5,291 nt of DNA from Belnapia sp. Its GTDB lineage: Bacteria; Pseudomonadota; Alphaproteobacteria; Acetobacterales; Acetobacteraceae. The translations under genes and the position numbers were made by a program. The stretch spans positions 1 to 5,291 of the forward strand of contig JAQGIA010000506.1 in NCBI GenBank assembly GCA_028291445.1. Reading direction: 5' to 3'. The notes beneath the pieces are model-generated. The model worked only from the letters and a program-made list of their open reading frames with translations. It was not told the DNA's origin and ran no database searches. Below, piece after piece: positions 4,763 through 5,291 of the stretch (its first letter is position 1; each line of letters begins with the position of its first letter).

Positions 4763-5291
4763 TCAGCCCCAGACCTGCTCCGGCATCGGCAGCCCGGCCC
4801 AGAGTTCCGGCCCCAGCGGCCCGTCGGGGGCGATGCCGAGGCGTTCCAGCACCCACATCAGCTGCCGGGCGTGCTGGCCGCTGTGCCAGGCGGTGCGTTC
4901 CAGGAATTCGTGCAGCGACTGGGCGCCGTAATAGACCGCGGCCGTCGCGGTCCAGTCGCGGCTCCGGCCGGGACCGTCGAACCAGGCGGCGAGACGGGCG
5001 CGCACATCCGCCGCATAACCCAGCAGCGCGGCGCGGTCGGCGTCGGGCGGCGTGCGGAAATAGGCCTCGTAGGTCAGCGGGATGCCGGCCTCATGCTCGA
5101 GGAAGGCATCGGCGATATTGACGATGTGGTAAACGAGGTCGGCATGGCTGCGCGGCCGGTCGGGCAGCAGGGTCGCCAGCGTCGCCTCCGGCAATTGCGC
5201 CGCGAACCGGCCGGTGCCGGCGAGGATCGCATCCAGCCGCCGGCTCAATTCGGGGACCGGCAGGATCTGCGGCGCGCCGAGGTCGAGGCCG
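4763..5291 (-). CDS. DinB-like four-helix protein, 5' end outside window; possibly a redoxin-DinB fusion
   Basis: The frame reaches the window edge without a credible start, so the gene is partial at its N-terminus. The first visible residues are GLDLGAPQILPVPE, then LSRRLDAILAGTGRFAAQLPE. Numbering from the L of LSRR (codon at 5246-5248), the DinB-type metal-site pattern is present: H41 in VYHIVNIADAF, and H121 and H125 in ERTAWHSGQHARQLMWVLERLGI, i.e. one His in an early helix and a HxxxH pair in a late one. The protein ends in GLPMPEQVWG. DinB-fold proteins include bacillithiol/mycothiol-type S-transferases and many uncharacterised metal-dependent enzymes. From memory, close relatives with this LPxPELxRRLDxIL linker carry an upstream glutaredoxin-like domain, which would explain the missing start; that is recall, not seen here. 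The TTG at 5246 could serve as a start but has no ribosome site, and coding-like sequence continues above it. Function is unknown; it precedes the hydratase on the same strand. Confidence 0.8.
   Translation of the reverse strand, partial: GLDLGAPQILPVPELSRRLDAILAGTGRFAAQLPEATLATLLPDRPRSHADLVYHIVNIADAFLEHEAGIPLTYEAYFRTPPDADRAALLGYAADVRARLAAWFDGPGRSRDWTATAAVYYGAQSLHEFLERTAWHSGQHARQLMWVLERLGIAPDGPLGPELWAGLPMPEQVWG

Noticed and set aside
4698..4856. N-terminal extension of the hydratase to 4856
   Set aside because: It overlaps the end of the DinB-like gene, has Arg/Ala/Pro-rich shadow composition, and bypasses a good ribosome site for the ATG at 4697.
3858..4931. Plus-strand ORF of 357 codons opposite the hydratase
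   Set aside because: Its composition is that of an antisense shadow; the minus-strand frame has clear crotonase motifs and a ribosome site.

Overview
This is a GC-rich window with tightly packed genes and no RNA genes. No gap exceeds about 170 bases. Codon use (almost always G or C at the third position) and gene content suggest an alphaproteobacterium. An Acetobacteraceae/Roseomonas-like organism is my best guess, from an orphan Bug-type solute receptor, a TspO close in form to the Rhodobacter protein, and a DinB-like protein of a type I associate with that group. This placement is inference; no marker gene is present.

Layout: all genes except tspO lie on the minus strand. At the left edge (1-1322) is an unlinked-domain version of the eukaryotic ACAD10/ACAD11 protein: an aminoglycoside-phosphotransferase-fold kinase (261-1322), followed after 3 nt by an acyl-CoA dehydrogenase that runs off the window (1-257). 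By analogy with ACAD10/11 and with LvaA/LvaC of Pseudomonas putida, the pair may phosphorylate a hydroxyacyl-CoA and then remove the phosphate to make an enoyl-CoA. A short divergent spacer holding an inverted repeat separates the kinase from tspO on the plus strand (1439-1930).

Between the convergent tspO and flavin reductase genes (1930-2097) lies a 160-bp block made almost entirely of hairpins. It has a 20-bp hairpin, three tandem 30-bp units each carrying its own small hairpin, and a perfect 18-bp stem with a 5-nt loop. It looks like a bidirectional terminator plus a REP/BIME-like extragenic repeat, and is the least explained DNA here.

The rest of the minus strand holds four genes, read right to left: a DinB-like protein whose N-terminus lies beyond the window (4763-5291), an enoyl-CoA hydratase with both catalytic glutamates (3921-4697), an orphan Bug/TctC periplasmic solute receptor (2799-3773) and a flavin reductase-family FMN protein (2098-2730). 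DinB-like/hydratase and Bug/flavin reductase are spaced closely enough (65 and 68 bp) to be co-transcribed pairs. Possible hairpin signals follow the hydratase and Bug genes.

Taken together, the window fits a catabolic neighbourhood for organic acids or acyl-CoAs: uptake receptor, acyl-CoA kinase, dehydrogenase and hydratase. The genes are not one operon, and their cooperation is not shown by the sequence. I found no phage, plasmid, CRISPR or defence system.
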